A stretch of 64,000 nt of DNA from Allobosea sp. BK604 (GTDB lineage: Bacteria; Pseudomonadota; Alphaproteobacteria; Rhizobiales; Beijerinckiaceae), in NCBI RefSeq assembly GCF_004341515.1, contig NZ_SLZF01000007.1, positions 1 through 64,000 on the forward strand, read 5' to 3'. Made by a program: the position numbers and the translations under genes. Below, piece after piece: positions 27,005 through 36,611 of the stretch (its first letter is position 1; each line of letters begins with the position of its first letter). Below the pieces are notes generated by a model. That model was not told the origin of the DNA, did not search any database, and worked only from the letters and a program-made list of their open reading frames with translations.

Positions 27005-28210
27005 CTACGCCGCCAGATCCGCCACCACCGCGTCCAGCACCAGCGCGCCATCCGGCGTCGCCGCTAGCTTGCCGCCGAGCTTGTAGGTCAGCAGGCCCTG
27101 GTCGACGAGGCTGTTGACGCGCGAGGTCTTCAACGTCCGGCCGGCCAGCGTCGCGAACTTGGCCGGGTCGATGCCCTCGACCAGCCTGAGCCCCATCAGC
27201 AAATATTCGTCGCCTTGCGCCTCGGCATTGAGCAATTCGTCCTCGATCAGCGCCTGGCCCTCGGCCTCGACGCGTTCGAGCCAGAGTTCCGGCGCCTTCT
27301 CGGTCGACTGCGCCATGCGGCCGGCCTCCGTCACCAGGCGGCCGTGAGCGCCGGGCCCGACACCGGCATATTCGCCATAGCGCCAGTAGACGAGATTATG
27401 CCGGCATTCGGCGCCGGGACGGGCATGGTTCGAGATCTCGTAGACGGGCAAGCCGTGCTTCGCCGTGATCTCCTGGGTGATCTCGTAGAGAGCGGCGCCG
27501 GCCTCGTGATCGGGGATGCTCAGCTTCCCGGCGCGGTAGAGACGCTCGAACATCGTGTCGGGCTCGATCGTGAGCTGGTAGAGCGAAAGATGCTCTGCCG
27601 CATGGCTGATCGCCAGCTCCAGCTCTGCACGCCACAGCTCCGGCGTCTGCCCGGCCGAGCGGGCATAGATCAGGTCGAAGGAATAGCGTTCGAAATAGCG
27701 CCGGGCGATCGCGACGGCGTCGAGCGCTTCCTGCGTCGAATGCATCCGGCCGAGCGCCTTGAGATCGGCATCGTTCAGCGCCTGCACGCCGAGCGAGACG
27801 CGGTTGACGCCCGCTGCCCGGAAATCCTGGAAACGTCCGGCCTCGACGCTGGTCGGATTGGCCTCCAGCGAGACCTCGCATTTGGGATCGACAGCCCAAT
27901 GCTCGCCGATCGCATCGAGGATGGCGCCGACGGTGCGGCCCTCCATCAGCGAGGGCGTGCCGCCGCCGAAGAAGATCGAGGACACCGTGCGGCCAGGCGC
28001 AAGCGCGGCGCGATGCGCGATCTCGCGGCGGAAGGCCGCGATATAGCGGGCCTGATCGGGCGGGGAATGGCGGACATGCGAGTTGAAGTCGCAATAGGGG
28101 CATTTGGCCAGGCAGAACGGCCAATGCACATAGACCGCGAAGCCGGCATCTCCCGTCGGATGCTGCGGCACCCGCGGCTCGCGTTCGGCCATCGCGGTGA
28201 GCGCGCTCAC
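27005..28210 (-). CDS. hemW: Radical SAM haem chaperone HemW
   Basis: A 401-residue radical S-adenosylmethionine protein related to oxygen-independent coproporphyrinogen oxidase. FCLAKCPYCDFNSH has the CxxxCxxC cluster motif, followed by FFGGGTPSLM and VSLGVQALND. HemW carries haem to target proteins and lacks the oxidase activity of HemN. GTG 28210 overlaps the rdgB stop (GTGA); an ATG six codons in is possible. It is the third gene of the rph-rdgB-hemW run. Confidence 0.94.
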   Translation of the reverse strand: MSALTAMAEREPRVPQHPTGDAGFAVYVHWPFCLAKCPYCDFNSHVRHSPPDQARYIAAFRREIAHRAALAPGRTVSSIFFGGGTPSLMEGRTVGAILDAIGEHWAVDPKCEVSLEANPTSVEAGRFQDFRAAGVNRVSLGVQALNDADLKALGRMHSTQEALDAVAIARRYFERYSFDLIYARSAGQTPELWRAELELAISHAAEHLSLYQLTIEPDTMFERLYRAGKLSIPDHEAGAALYEITQEITAKHGLPVYEISNHARPGAECRHNLVYWRYGEYAGVGPGAHGRLVTEAGRMAQSTEKAPELWLERVEAEGQALIEDELLNAEAQGDEYLLMGLRLVEGIDPAKFATLAGRTLKTSRVNSLVDQGLLTYKLGGKLAATPDGALVLDAVVADLAA

Positions 28211-28857
28211 GCCGGCTTCCTCAGGCAGGCCGAGGCGAGCAGCTGGAAGGCGCGGGCGCGGTGCGAAAGGCTCGCCTCGCGATTGCCCCAGTCGATGCCG
28301 TGCTTCTCCTGGCTGCTCATCTCGCCGAAGGTCCGCTCATGGCCATCGGGCTTGAAGATCGGATCGTAGCCGAAGCCGGCCATGCCACGGGGGGCGTGCA
28401 CGATCTCGCCGAAGACCCGGCCCTCGAACAGCTCCTGATGTCCGTCCGGCCAGGCGATCACCAGCGCCGAGACGAAATGCGCCCGGCGCTTGTCCGATGT
28501 CGTCGCGCCCCGTTTGGCGAGCTCTACCTGCACCCTCGCCAGCGCCGGCGCGAAATCCTTGCCCGGGCCGGCCCAATTGGCCGAGAACAGCCCGGGCGCG
28601 CCGTCCAGCGCGTCGATGCAGATGCCGGAATCATCGGAGAGCGCCGGCAGGCCGCTCGCATTCGCCGCCGCCACGGCCTTGATCGCGGCGTTCTCCGCGA
28701 ACATGTGGCCGTTCTCCTCGGGCTCGGGCAGGCCGAGTTCGCCGGCCGAGACCAGCGCGACGCCATAGGGCGCCATCAGCTCGCGCATCTCGCGCAGCTT
28801 GCCCTGGTTATGGGTCGCGATCACGACTTTGCCTTCGAGGTGGCGGTGTCCGCTCAT
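28207..28857 (-). CDS. rdgB: XTP/dITP diphosphatase
   Basis: A 216-residue Ham1/RdgB enzyme that hydrolyses non-canonical purine triphosphates (XTP, ITP, dITP) to monophosphates. THNQGKLREMREL at about residue 15, EENGHMFAENAAIKA, SDDSGICIDAL and GFGYDPIFKP are diagnostic. It starts one base after the rph stop and overlaps the hemW start, so translation is coupled. The rph-rdgB pairing is widespread. Confidence 0.96.
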   Translation of the reverse strand: MSGHRHLEGKVVIATHNQGKLREMRELMAPYGVALVSAGELGLPEPEENGHMFAENAAIKAVAAANASGLPALSDDSGICIDALDGAPGLFSANWAGPGKDFAPALARVQVELAKRGATTSDKRRAHFVSALVIAWPDGHQELFEGRVFGEIVHAPRGMAGFGYDPIFKPDGHERTFGEMSSQEKHGIDWGNREASLSHRARAFQLLASACLRKPA

Positions 28858-28858
28858 C

Positions 28859-29575
28859 TCAGGCGACCGCCGCCTTCTGCAGCTCGACCAGCTTGGTCAC
28901 GCCGCCCTTGGCGAGCTTCAGCAGCGCCAGCAGCTCCTCCTCGGAGAAGGGCGCGCCTTCGGCCGTGCCCTGGATCTCGACCAGGCCGCCCGAGCCGGTG
29001 ATGACGAAATTGGCATCGGTCTGGGCGCCTGAATCCTCGACATAGTCGAGATCGATCACCGGGTTGCCGGCGACGATGCCGCAGGAGATCGCGGCGACAT
29101 TGTCCTTGAGCGGGTTGGCGCCCTTGAGCAGACCGCGGCCTTCCATCCATTTCAGCGCGTCGTGCAGGGCAACCCAGGCGCCGGTGATCGAAGCCGTGCG
29201 GGTGCCGCCATCAGCCTGGAGTACGTCGCAATCGACCACGATCTGCCGCTCGCCGATCGCGGTGAGGTCGACCACGGCGCGCAAGCTGCGCCCGACCAGG
29301 CGCTGGATCTCCTGCGTACGGCCCGACGGCTTGCCGGAGGTGACCTCGCGGCGGGTGCGCTCATGGGTCGCGCGCGGCAGCATCGAATATTCGGCGGTGA
29401 CCCAGCCCTTGCCGGTACCGCGCAGCCAGGGCGGACCCTTCTCCTCGACAGTGGCGGCACAGAGCACCTTGGTCTCGCCGAAGGTCACCATGCAGGAGCC
29501 TTCGGCATAGCGGACCACGCCGCGTTCCAGCGTGACCTTGCGCATCTCGTCGGCCGCGCGTTTGGAGGGTCGCAT
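28859..29575 (-). CDS. rph: Ribonuclease PH
   Basis: A 238-residue phosphorolytic 3'-5' exonuclease that trims tRNA precursors. The start MRPSKRAADEMRKV, the substrate-binding RxxR region ATHERTRREV, RSLRAVVDL and the phosphate-side GGTRTASITGA are as expected. It forms a hexameric ring in the cytoplasm. ATG 29575 is the family start. It is divergent from hrcA; the 158-bp gap must hold both promoters. Confidence 0.96.
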   Translation of the reverse strand: MRPSKRAADEMRKVTLERGVVRYAEGSCMVTFGETKVLCAATVEEKGPPWLRGTGKGWVTAEYSMLPRATHERTRREVTSGKPSGRTQEIQRLVGRSLRAVVDLTAIGERQIVVDCDVLQADGGTRTASITGAWVALHDALKWMEGRGLLKGANPLKDNVAAISCGIVAGNPVIDLDYVEDSGAQTDANFVITGSGGLVEIQGTAEGAPFSEEELLALLKLAKGGVTKLVELQKAAVA

Positions 29576-29733
29576 CGTCTTTTCCTGATGTCTGAGGTTG
29601 GCGGCTTGTAGGCCCTTCCCCCAAGGGCGGCAAGGTAAAGCTCCCCTGCTTCGGCAAGGTGAGAAGGAAGCTCTTGATCCGCCGCGACGTGGCAGGGACA
29701 ATAGCGCATGCGCAAGCTGGACCTGTTATCGCG

Positions 29734-30816
29734 ATGAGCGCGCATTCGAAGCCGGAGACGATCGGAGGCCTGGTCGATATCGACCAGCGCTCGCGCGAGA
29801 TCTTCCGCCAGATCGTCGACGGCTATCTCGCCACCGGCGAGCCTGTCGGCTCGCGCAATATCTCGCGCCTGCTGCCGATGGCGCTCTCGCCGGCGACGGT
29901 GCGCAACGTCATGACCGACCTCGAATTGGCCGGGCTGATCTACGCGCCACATACCTCGGCCGGGCGCCTGCCGACCGAGCGCGGCCTGCGCTTCTTCGTC
30001 GACGCGATGATGGAGGTCGGCAACCTCACCTCGGACGAGCGCACGCAGATCGAGGCGCAGATGCGTGCCGCCGCCAGCGGCCGCACCTTCGACAATACGC
30101 TGACCGAGGCCTCGACGCTGCTCTCCGGCCTCTCGCGGGGCGCTGGCGTCGTCGTCACCACCAAGGCCAATGCGCGGCTGAAGCATATCGAGTTCGTCCG
30201 GCTCGATCCTGCCCGCGCACTCGTCGTGCTGGTGGCGGAGGACGGCACGGTCGAGAACCGCCTGCTGGCGCTGCCGCCCGGCCTACCGGCTTCGGCTCTG
30301 ACCGAAGCGGCGAATTTCCTCAACGCCCGCATCGTCGGCAAGACGCTGGCCGAGCTCCGCCAGGAGGTTGCCGGCTATCGCAACGCGATGCAGCATGAGC
30401 TCGACGAGCTTACTGCGAAGCTGGTCGAGAGCGGCATCGCGACCTCGTCCGGTCCGACCAGCGACCGTCACCTGATCGTTCGCGGCCAGGCCAACCTGCT
30501 CGAGGATCTCAAGGCACAGGACGATCTCGAGCGCATCCGCCTGCTCTTCGGCGACCTGGAAACCCAGACCGATGTCATCGATCTGCTAACCCGGGCCGAG
30601 GAGGGCGACGGGGTGCGCATCTTCATCGGCTCCGAGAACAAGCTCTTCTCGATGTCTGGCTCCTCGATGATCGCCGCGCCTTTTCGCGATGGCGAGCAAC
30701 GCATCGTCGGCGTCGTCGGCATCATCGGCCCGACGCGGCTGAACTATGCCCGCATCGTGCCGATGGTGGACTACACCGCGAAGGTGGTCGGGCGGCTGCT
30801 GGAAAGCGGGCGGTGA
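29734..30816 (+). CDS. hrcA: Heat-inducible transcriptional repressor HrcA
   Basis: A 360-residue repressor of chaperone genes through the CIRCE operator. The N-terminal winged helix has GEPVGSRNISRLLPMALSPATVRNVM (within about 38-63) and the TSAGRLPTERGLRFFVD signature, followed by the dimerisation/inserted domain and FIGSENKLFSMSGSSMI near the C-terminus. No CIRCE element (TTAGCACTC-N9-GAGTGCTAA) is visible in the 29576-29733 gap, so it is not obviously self-controlled here. ATG 29734 gives the normal family length. grpE, its usual neighbour, does not follow. Confidence 0.95.
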   Translation: MSAHSKPETIGGLVDIDQRSREIFRQIVDGYLATGEPVGSRNISRLLPMALSPATVRNVMTDLELAGLIYAPHTSAGRLPTERGLRFFVDAMMEVGNLTSDERTQIEAQMRAAASGRTFDNTLTEASTLLSGLSRGAGVVVTTKANARLKHIEFVRLDPARALVVLVAEDGTVENRLLALPPGLPASALTEAANFLNARIVGKTLAELRQEVAGYRNAMQHELDELTAKLVESGIATSSGPTSDRHLIVRGQANLLEDLKAQDDLERIRLLFGDLETQTDVIDLLTRAEEGDGVRIFIGSENKLFSMSGSSMIAAPFRDGEQRIVGVVGIIGPTRLNYARIVPMVDYTAKVVGRLLESGR

Positions 30817-31475
30817 GTGGCCCGCCACGCCGCATGTTCGCGGCGATTCTCGGAGCATGGCTGATGGCAGGTTCGGCAAGTGCGGCCGATGGCGAACTTC
30901 TGGCGGCTGCCAAGGCTGGCCATAGCGCCGAGGTTTCGCGCCTGATCGCTGCGGGCACGGATCTCAATGCACGCGATGCCCAGGGACAGACGCCGCTTCT
31001 GCTCGCCGTCGCCGGCAATCACGTGGCCGTTGCCAAGGCGCTGCTCGCAGCCGGCGCCGATCTCAACGCCCAGGCGGCCAATCGCGATACGCCCTGGCTG
31101 CTCGCCGGCGCCTCCGGCCGCAGCGAGATCATCGCGGCGATGCTGCCGCTGAAACCCGATCTCTCGATCCGCAATCGCTATGGTGGCAACGCGCTGATCC
31201 CTGCCTGCGAGCGCGCCCATGTCGAGACGGTCAGGCTGCTGCTGACCAGCGGCATCGATCTCGACCATGTCAATGATCTCGGCTGGACCTGCCTGCTGGA
31301 GATCGTGATCCTCGGCGATGGCGGTCCGCGCCATCAGGAGGTGGCGAAGTTGGTGCTCGATGCCGGCGCCAACCCCAATCTCGCCGACAAGGACGGGGTC
31401 ACGCCGCTCGCCCATGCCCGCCAGCGCGGCCAGCGCGCCGTCGCGGCCCTGATCGAGAAGGCCGGCGGCCGCTGA
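30813..31475 (+). CDS. Secreted ankyrin-repeat protein
   Basis: A 220-residue protein (from GTG 30813, which overlaps the hrcA stop as GTGA; ATG 30834 is an alternative that keeps the signal peptide). A signal peptide of about 25 residues ending ASA-ADG is followed by about five ankyrin repeats, e.g. AGTDLNARDAQGQTPLLLAV and AGADLNAQAANRDTPW. It should be a periplasmic protein-binding scaffold; partner unknown. Translational coupling to hrcA is unusual and may tie it to envelope or heat stress (inference). Confidence 0.85.
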   Translation: MSGPPRRMFAAILGAWLMAGSASAADGELLAAAKAGHSAEVSRLIAAGTDLNARDAQGQTPLLLAVAGNHVAVAKALLAAGADLNAQAANRDTPWLLAGASGRSEIIAAMLPLKPDLSIRNRYGGNALIPACERAHVETVRLLLTSGIDLDHVNDLGWTCLLEIVILGDGGPRHQEVAKLVLDAGANPNLADKDGVTPLAHARQRGQRAVAALIEKAGGR

Positions 31476-31567
31476 TCGCGGGAGCCGATTTGGCATTGGC
31501 GCGCCGAGGCGTTACCTGTGCGGCAAAGGTGGCTCGCGCCGCTGCCAGACCAAGGCTCCGAAAGACC

Positions 31568-31810
31568 ATGACCGACACGCTTCCCGACCGTCTCTCCGTC
31601 AATCCCGACAGCCCCTATTACGACGCCGAGGTGCTGTCGAAGGATGTCGGCATTCGCTTCAAGGGCGTCGATAAGACCAATGTCGAGGAATATTGCGTCA
31701 GCGAGGGCTGGATCAAGGTTGCGGCCGGCGCCGCAAAGGACCGCTTCGGCCGTCCGATGACGATCACGCTGAAGGGGCCGGTGGAGCCTTACTTCCGCAA
31801 GGCGGAGTGA
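31568..31810 (+). CDS. DUF3297 family protein
   Basis: An 80-residue soluble protein starting MTDTLPDRLSVNPDSPYYD, matching the DUF3297 family of small proteobacterial proteins of unknown function. GIRFKGVDKTNVEEYCVSEG in the middle and GRPMTITLKGPVEPYF near the end are family-typical. ATG 31568 is preceded by an AAAGACC stretch, a weak ribosome site. Its last 22 bp overlap the 3' end of the convergent TetR gene. Confidence 0.85.
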   Translation: MTDTLPDRLSVNPDSPYYDAEVLSKDVGIRFKGVDKTNVEEYCVSEGWIKVAAGAAKDRFGRPMTITLKGPVEPYFRKAE

Positions 31811-32448
31811 GGCTTTTCCATCTGTTCCAGCAGATAGGGCCTGCGCTCCGGCGCAGCGAAGCCGAGCAGGATCGCGCTGGCGCCGATGGCGAAGGAATCT
31901 GCGAGCTCGTGATTGTCGAGCTCGCCTGCGATCCAGAATGAGACACAGCCGCGGAAGCTGAACGCCAATTGCTCGGCAAGCACCCTCTGCCCAAGCTCGA
32001 GGGATGCGGCCTCAATGCCGCTGAAATCGCCCAGCGCCAGCGCCCATAGCCGCTGCGAATGCGCTCTGACTGCGCTTGGGACCGGGCTGACCACGCCGAG
32101 CGATCCGACCACCGCCTTGTAGACGTCCGGTCGCTCGAGCAGTAGCGCGACGCTGATGCGGCCCATGGCCAGCACCCGGTCGATCGCGTCGCCAATCGGC
32201 GCCTCCTCGGCAAAGTGCGAGGCCATCCGCTCGATCAGCCGCGCCGACAGCGCCTGCATGATCGCGTTCTTGCTGCCGAAATGATTGAACGGCGTGGCGA
32301 AGCCGACTCCGGCCTCGGCCGCGAGTTGCCGCATCGAGAAATCCGCGGTCTCGCCCCCGCGAAGCAGACGCTCGGCCGCGTCCAGCACGGCATCGCGCGC
32401 GGCTTTCCTGTTTCTCTCCCGCAGCGATTCCCGTTCCTTGCCCGTCAT
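31789..32448 (-). CDS. TetR family transcriptional regulator
   Basis: A 219-residue regulator. The N-terminal helix-turn-helix (about residues 15-62) includes VLDAAERLLRGGETADFSMRQLAAEAGVG and FNHFGSKNAIM, followed by a helical ligand domain. It is divergent from an SDR gene, and a tandem palindromic operator lies between them (32482-32519), so it probably represses that gene and itself. ATG 32448 is chosen; the frame stays open up to 32514 through the operator, without family similarity. Its 3' end overlaps the DUF3297 gene by 22 bp in the opposite direction. Confidence 0.9.
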   Translation of the reverse strand: MTGKERESLRERNRKAARDAVLDAAERLLRGGETADFSMRQLAAEAGVGFATPFNHFGSKNAIMQALSARLIERMASHFAEEAPIGDAIDRVLAMGRISVALLLERPDVYKAVVGSLGVVSPVPSAVRAHSQRLWALALGDFSGIEAASLELGQRVLAEQLAFSFRGCVSFWIAGELDNHELADSFAIGASAILLGFAAPERRPYLLEQMEKPHSALRK

Positions 32449-32481
32449 GCTCCGTCCGATCCCGCGTCTGCCGCGACTTGA

Positions 32482-32519
32482 AAAATCAATATCACGATAT
32501 AAAATCAATATCACGATAT
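32482..32519. promoter_or_regulatory. Tandem operator: two identical 19-bp units
   Basis: Two perfect 19-bp direct repeats (32482-32500 and 32501-32519) each contain the inverted repeat ATATC-AC-GATAT (32489-32500 and 32508-32519). The A/T-rich block is conspicuous in GC-rich DNA and sits between the divergent TetR and SDR genes. The 19-bp phasing is close to two helical turns, which would place two dimers on one face of the DNA. Confidence 0.75.
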
Positions 32520-32576
32520 AGATTTCGTGCGCGCCGCTCCGTGGGGCCGGCGCGCCATAACGTCGTGAGGACCGAC

Positions 32577-33413
32577 ATGCGTGATATCAAGACTTTCCTG
32601 ATTACGGGCGTCAGCTCAGGTTTGGGCAGAGCCTTCGCGGAGGGGGCGCTGGCTGCCGGTCATCGCGTGATCGGAACGGTGCGTACCAGCGAGGCGGCGA
32701 CCGAGCACCGCGCGCTGGCTCCGGGGCAGGCTCACCCCATCATGCTGGATGTGACCGAGTTCGACGCCATTCCGGCCGCAATCGCCATGGCCGAGCGCGA
32801 AATCGGGCCGATCGACGTGCTCGTCAACAATGCCGGCTACGGCCATGAGGGCATTCTGGAGGAATCCTCCCTCGACGACCTGCGGCGGCAATTCGACGCG
32901 AACGTGTTCGGCGCGGTCGCGATGATCAAGGCGGTGCTGCCCGGGATGCGGGCGCGACGCTCCGGCCATATCGTCAACGTCACCTCGATGGGTGGTTTCA
33001 TCACCATGCCCGGTATCACCTATTATTGCGGCAGCAAGTTCGCGCTGGAGGGCATTTCCGAGGCGCTGGGCAAGGAGGTGGCGCATCTCGGCATCCATGT
33101 GACCGCGCTCGCTCCGGGACAGTTCCGAACCGATTGGGCCGGCCGTTCAATGGATCGGACCGCGCGCAGCATTGCCGATTATGATGTCGTCATGGACCCG
33201 ATCCGGGCCGCGAGGCAGGCAAAGAGCGGCAATCAGCCCGGGGATCCGGCCATGGCGGCGCAGGCATTGCTTGCCGTGGTCGCGTCCGAGGATCCGCCGG
33301 TGCGCCTTTATCTCGGGACCGACGCCCTGAAATTCGTCGGGGACAAGCTACGGTCCATGACGGCCGAGATCGCGGCCTGGGAGCCGTTGTCCCGCTCGAC
33401 GGACTTCGCCTGA
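32577..33413 (+). CDS. Short-chain dehydrogenase/reductase
   Basis: A 278-residue classical SDR. TGVSSGLGRAFAEGAL near residue 10 binds NAD(P). The NNAGYG motif is present, as are the catalytic Ser in NVTSMGG and YYCGSK (Tyr and Lys). The substrate is not evident; similarity is to oxidoreductases acting on small carbonyls, often TetR-controlled in detoxification. ATG 32577 follows a GAGGACC site. The presumed operator of the divergent TetR regulator lies about 60-95 bp upstream. Confidence 0.9.
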   Translation: MRDIKTFLITGVSSGLGRAFAEGALAAGHRVIGTVRTSEAATEHRALAPGQAHPIMLDVTEFDAIPAAIAMAEREIGPIDVLVNNAGYGHEGILEESSLDDLRRQFDANVFGAVAMIKAVLPGMRARRSGHIVNVTSMGGFITMPGITYYCGSKFALEGISEALGKEVAHLGIHVTALAPGQFRTDWAGRSMDRTARSIADYDVVMDPIRAARQAKSGNQPGDPAMAAQALLAVVASEDPPVRLYLGTDALKFVGDKLRSMTAEIAAWEPLSRSTDFA

Positions 33414-33420
33414 ATGGCCG

Positions 33421-33468
33421 GAGCATTTTCGAGCGAAGTGGACACCGGCTCGCGTGAAGAAAATGCTC
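33421..33468. repeat. Short palindromic element, family D
   Basis: Perfect 10-bp terminal inverted repeats GAGCATTTTC (33421-33430) and GAAAATGCTC (33459-33468) flank a 28-bp centre. Elements of this form are common in Hyphomicrobiales. It lies between the convergent SDR and GNAT genes, where it may also end transcripts. Confidence 0.8.
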
Positions 33469-33494
33469 TATCCCGCCGGCGCGTCGATCCGGCC

Positions 33495-34034
33495 TCATTC
33501 CAGGCTCTTGTAGAAGAAGGTCGAGCCGCAATCGCTGCCATCCGGCATCAGCGCGTAGCGCGGGATCGTGCCGATCTCGGTCCAGCCCAGGCGGTTGTAG
33601 AGCCGCCGCGCCGCGCCGAACTCGTCGGTGTCGAGGCAGAGCAAGGTGCGGCCCGCCTTGAGCGCAACATCCTCGGCCACCCGCATCAGCGCCTCGCCGA
33701 TGCCGCGCCGCTGCGCCGAGGAATGCACCAGAACCTTGGCGACATCGGCCCGGTGCGGCTGGTTCGGCTTGCCGGCCGGATGCACCTGTGCCGTGCCGAC
33801 GATCCGCCCGTCGAGCCGCGCTACCAGCAGCAGGATCTGCCCAGCTGCGACGCCCTCGGTGATGCCGGCCCAGAAACGCTGGTAATCCTCGCGTTGGTTG
33901 AAAGCCATGAAGCCGACCGAGGCGCCATTCGCAACGACGTCCTGCAGGATATCGCTGAGCGCGGGCAGCGCCTCGCGCGCGCCCTCGGCGTCAAGGAGCT
34001 CGATCGAGAGCGGCTGGGCCAGTTGGGTCGTCAT
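33495..34034 (-). CDS. GNAT family N-acetyltransferase
   Basis: A 179-residue acetyltransferase. The acetyl-CoA loop is seen in VHSSAQRRGIGEALM (about residues 102-116), preceded by the strand VGTAQVHP and followed by LCLDTDEFGAARRLYNRLGW. The substrate is unknown. It lies 14 bp downstream of the XRE-cupin regulator gene on the same strand, so the two are probably co-transcribed; regulators of that type often control a neighbouring modifying enzyme or transporter. Confidence 0.88.
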   Translation of the reverse strand: MTTQLAQPLSIELLDAEGAREALPALSDILQDVVANGASVGFMAFNQREDYQRFWAGITEGVAAGQILLLVARLDGRIVGTAQVHPAGKPNQPHRADVAKVLVHSSAQRRGIGEALMRVAEDVALKAGRTLLCLDTDEFGAARRLYNRLGWTEIGTIPRYALMPDGSDCGSTFFYKSLE

Positions 34035-34048
34035 GGTTCGTCCTGGGG

Positions 34049-34627
34049 TCAGCTATCGGCCATGGTCAGCACGACGGCATAGCGGGCCGGCTCCGTGCCG
34101 GGATTGTGATAGGTAATCGGCCCGTCGAGCAGCATGTGCAGGCAGTCGCCGGCGGCGAGCCTGTGGGTCTGGCCGCCGACGGTAAGCTCGATCGCGCCTT
34201 CTAGGACCCAGACCTGCTGGTCGAGCCGGCTCGCGGCGCGGGCCGAGTCGAGCAGCACGCGCGCCGCGGCGGGAATGGTCACGTCGACGATCTCGATCTT
34301 CGAGCCCGTGCCCGGCGGCGAGACGTTGCGCCGGACATAGCCGCTGCCGGGATCGGTCCAGACCGGCTGGTCGGCGAGCCGCGCCACCGGCCCGGCATGG
34401 CGTTCTTCATGGAAGAGCGCCGACAGCGTCACGCCGAGCCCCGCGCAGAGTCGGTCGAGCAGGGCGGCGGTCGGGCTCGATTCGCCGCGCTCGATTCGCG
34501 AGATCATCGCCCGGCTGACCCCGGCGCGCTCGGCCAGCGCGTCCAGCGTCAGCTCCCGCCGCTGCCGTGCCGCCTTCAGCCGCGCGGCCAGGCGCCTGTC
34601 GAGGTCGGTCGCATTGGTCTGGTCCAT
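34049..34627 (-). CDS. XRE family transcriptional regulator with cupin domain
   Basis: A 192-residue regulator. Helix-turn-helix at about 14-68 (LTLDALAERAGVSRAMISRIERGESSP split across helices 2-3), then a small cupin sensor domain from about 110 (VWVLEGAIELTVGG, DCLHML). PuuR-like proteins of this build sense small metabolites. The upstream gap to lepA (103 bp) contains AGAA-AAA-TTCT (34634-34644), a possible self-operator. It is co-directional with the GNAT gene. Confidence 0.9.
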   Translation of the reverse strand: MDQTNATDLDRRLAARLKAARQRRELTLDALAERAGVSRAMISRIERGESSPTAALLDRLCAGLGVTLSALFHEERHAGPVARLADQPVWTDPGSGYVRRNVSPPGTGSKIEIVDVTIPAAARVLLDSARAASRLDQQVWVLEGAIELTVGGQTHRLAAGDCLHMLLDGPITYHNPGTEPARYAVVLTMADS

Positions 34628-34730
34628 CTTAGTAGAAAAATTCTTATATCATGGAATGTCAAGGCGACACTCTCCACCGATCTCTCCGCAAACGCTTGGC
34701 CCGGCACAGCTTCGCTGCTATTGCGCGGCC

Positions 34731-36536
<1,806 letters not shown>

Positions 36537-36611
36537 TCGCGGAGCGAGGGCCATGTTGATAACCCGCCGTCGCGCCACGACACGTTAGCGCAGGCCGCGT
36601 AGCGTCCCGAA

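Noticed and set aside
29576..29733. Possible CIRCE operator upstream of hrcA
   Set aside because: No TTAGCACTC...GAGTGCTAA pair, even allowing a few mismatches.
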